Positions 63,469 through 64,000 of a stretch of DNA of 64,000 nt are shown one piece after another (within the stretch, counting starts at the first letter, position 1; the number at the start of each line of letters is the position of its first letter). Under the pieces are notes generated by a model that saw only the letters and a list, made by a program, of their open reading frames with translations, searched no databases and had not been told where the DNA came from. The translations under genes and the position numbers were made by a program. Source of the stretch: Rutpela maculata (lineage: Eukaryota; Arthropoda; Insecta; Coleoptera; Cerambycidae); contig OW386285.2 of the NCBI GenBank assembly GCA_936432065.2, positions 184,636,301 through 184,700,300 on the forward strand, given 5' to 3'.

Positions 63469-63830
63469 ATATATAAATCCATATGCAGACCAATTCTTGA
63501 ATATGCACACCCATTATATATAAATTGCAGAAAACCAGCAATAAATAACCTTAAAGTAGCAGAAACATCCACCATACGCTCAATAACAAAATCCGTCATC
63601 CAAGAAATGCCCTACATAATCCTCCAAATAATCTTCTCTATGAAGCAACAAATACCCAACCCATAGCCCAACGTCTTGTGTGCCTCACCACTAAATTTGC
63701 AAAAAACGAACACATTCTGACTACGATGCAACCATTTTGTAAGACACGAGAACAATAACGCTCGAAGCACAAGTACCCCGAAAAAACCATATTGGAACTC
63801 CTTAAAGAACTTAATGAAGAATAATTGCAA
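63469..63830 (+). pseudogene. Jockey-like LINE ORF2, RT C-terminus, third piece
   Basis: Resumes IYKSICRPILEYAHPLYINC, then VAETSTIRSITK, and after a frameshift near 63660 PIAQRLVCLTTKFAKNEHIL and KYPEKTILELLKELNEE, matching the end of the other copy. The short 3' UTR follows. Confidence 0.88.
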
Positions 63831-63911
63831 AGAAGAGTTTCCCTTTTTTCTTTTTTTTTTTTGTAAATCAAGATATTTATACTTTCTTATTATGTCTTCC
63901 TATAAAATTAT

Positions 63912-64000
63912 ATGTAAGTAAGTAAAATCTTTATTTAGCCATTATTGCTATCTTTACAAACATAAAAATCCTATTGATAAAGTTATTAGAGTAAAAAGAA
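63912..64000 (-). mobile_element. Possible 3' end of a further LINE running off the window
   Basis: (TAAG)n followed by TAAAATCTTTATTTAGCC, on the minus strand an AATAAAGA signal plus simple-repeat tail as in the LINE at 5855. Only about 90 bases are visible. Confidence 0.4.

Larger units (their letters stand above)
56776..63830 (+). mobile_element. Second copy of the Jockey-like LINE, truncated and split by two insertions
   Basis: Plus-strand pieces collinear with the 5-13 kb LINE: 56776-57299 (linker from ELPPFIIRLL through AEHFAKHFEKAF), 59969-60971 (RT) and 63469-63830 (RT C-terminus). The first gap is a CR1-like LINE (57300-59968). The second is the 2,497-bp insertion 60972-63468. The copy is 5'-truncated at about 56776, before which no endonuclease is found. 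Confidence 0.9.

Overview
This window is a piece of an animal, almost certainly insect, nuclear genome. It is AT-rich and has no tRNA, rRNA, CRISPR or bacterial-type operon. It is packed with nested transposable elements of insect type: an R1-clade LINE, Jockey-like and CR1/L2-like LINEs, a gypsy-group (errantivirus-like) LTR element with a tRNA-Ser primer binding site, hAT elements, and many TA-flanked foldback elements. I recognise no ordinary single-copy host gene. Species and order cannot be fixed from the sequence; 'insect' is inferred from the element families.

Layout: 0.16-3.3 kb, R1-clade LINE relic (minus). 3.4-4.0 kb, relic of a FEN/XPG-like nuclease family. 4.29-4.55 kb, a MITE. 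4.55-15.65 kb, a TA-flanked foldback element split by a full-length Jockey-like LINE (4.96-13.67 kb, 13-bp target duplication), itself split inside its YADD codons by a CR1/L2-like LINE (5.86-10.26 kb). 16.08-17.70 kb, a TIR element carrying the N-terminal half of the same nuclease family. 18.4-19.7 kb, an RTE-like LINE relic. 22.67-24.77 kb, a DDE transposase with a C-terminal SWIM zinc finger in one 700-codon frame broken only by two stop codons, with a perfect histone-type stem-loop at its 3' end. 25.2-28.7 kb, LINE scraps and hAT-type non-autonomous elements.

30.4-43.8 kb is one TA-flanked element with TIRs of about 0.87 kb built from alternating short motifs. Its right TIR has been hit by at least three later elements: a TIR element carrying the C-terminal FEN-like nuclease plus CXC domain, a 0.68-kb repeat, and a hAT. 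Its interior holds a stack of palindromic repeats. 43.9-51.8 kb is a palindromic element split by a 7.6-kb errantivirus-like provirus (minus strand) with LTRs, PBS, PPT, gag, pol and env, carrying stops, a frameshift and no visible protease. 53.0-54.3 kb is a CR1-like LINE 3' end. 55.0-55.7 kb is a THAP-domain pseudogene followed by a 21-bp tandem array. 56.8-63.8 kb is a second copy of the Jockey-like LINE, split by a CR1-like LINE and by a 2,497-bp insertion that is either a giant solo LTR or an unknown TIR element.

The most unusual theme is the nuclease family. Pieces of it occur at four places (about 3.4, 16.4, 38.2 and 39.0-40.3 kb), and two of them lie inside independent TIR-bounded elements. 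The 39-40 kb copy lines up with the acidic active-site blocks of FEN1/XPG nucleases and ends in a cysteine-rich CXC domain. This suggests a DNA element family that encodes a FEN-like nuclease instead of, or alongside, a DDE transposase.
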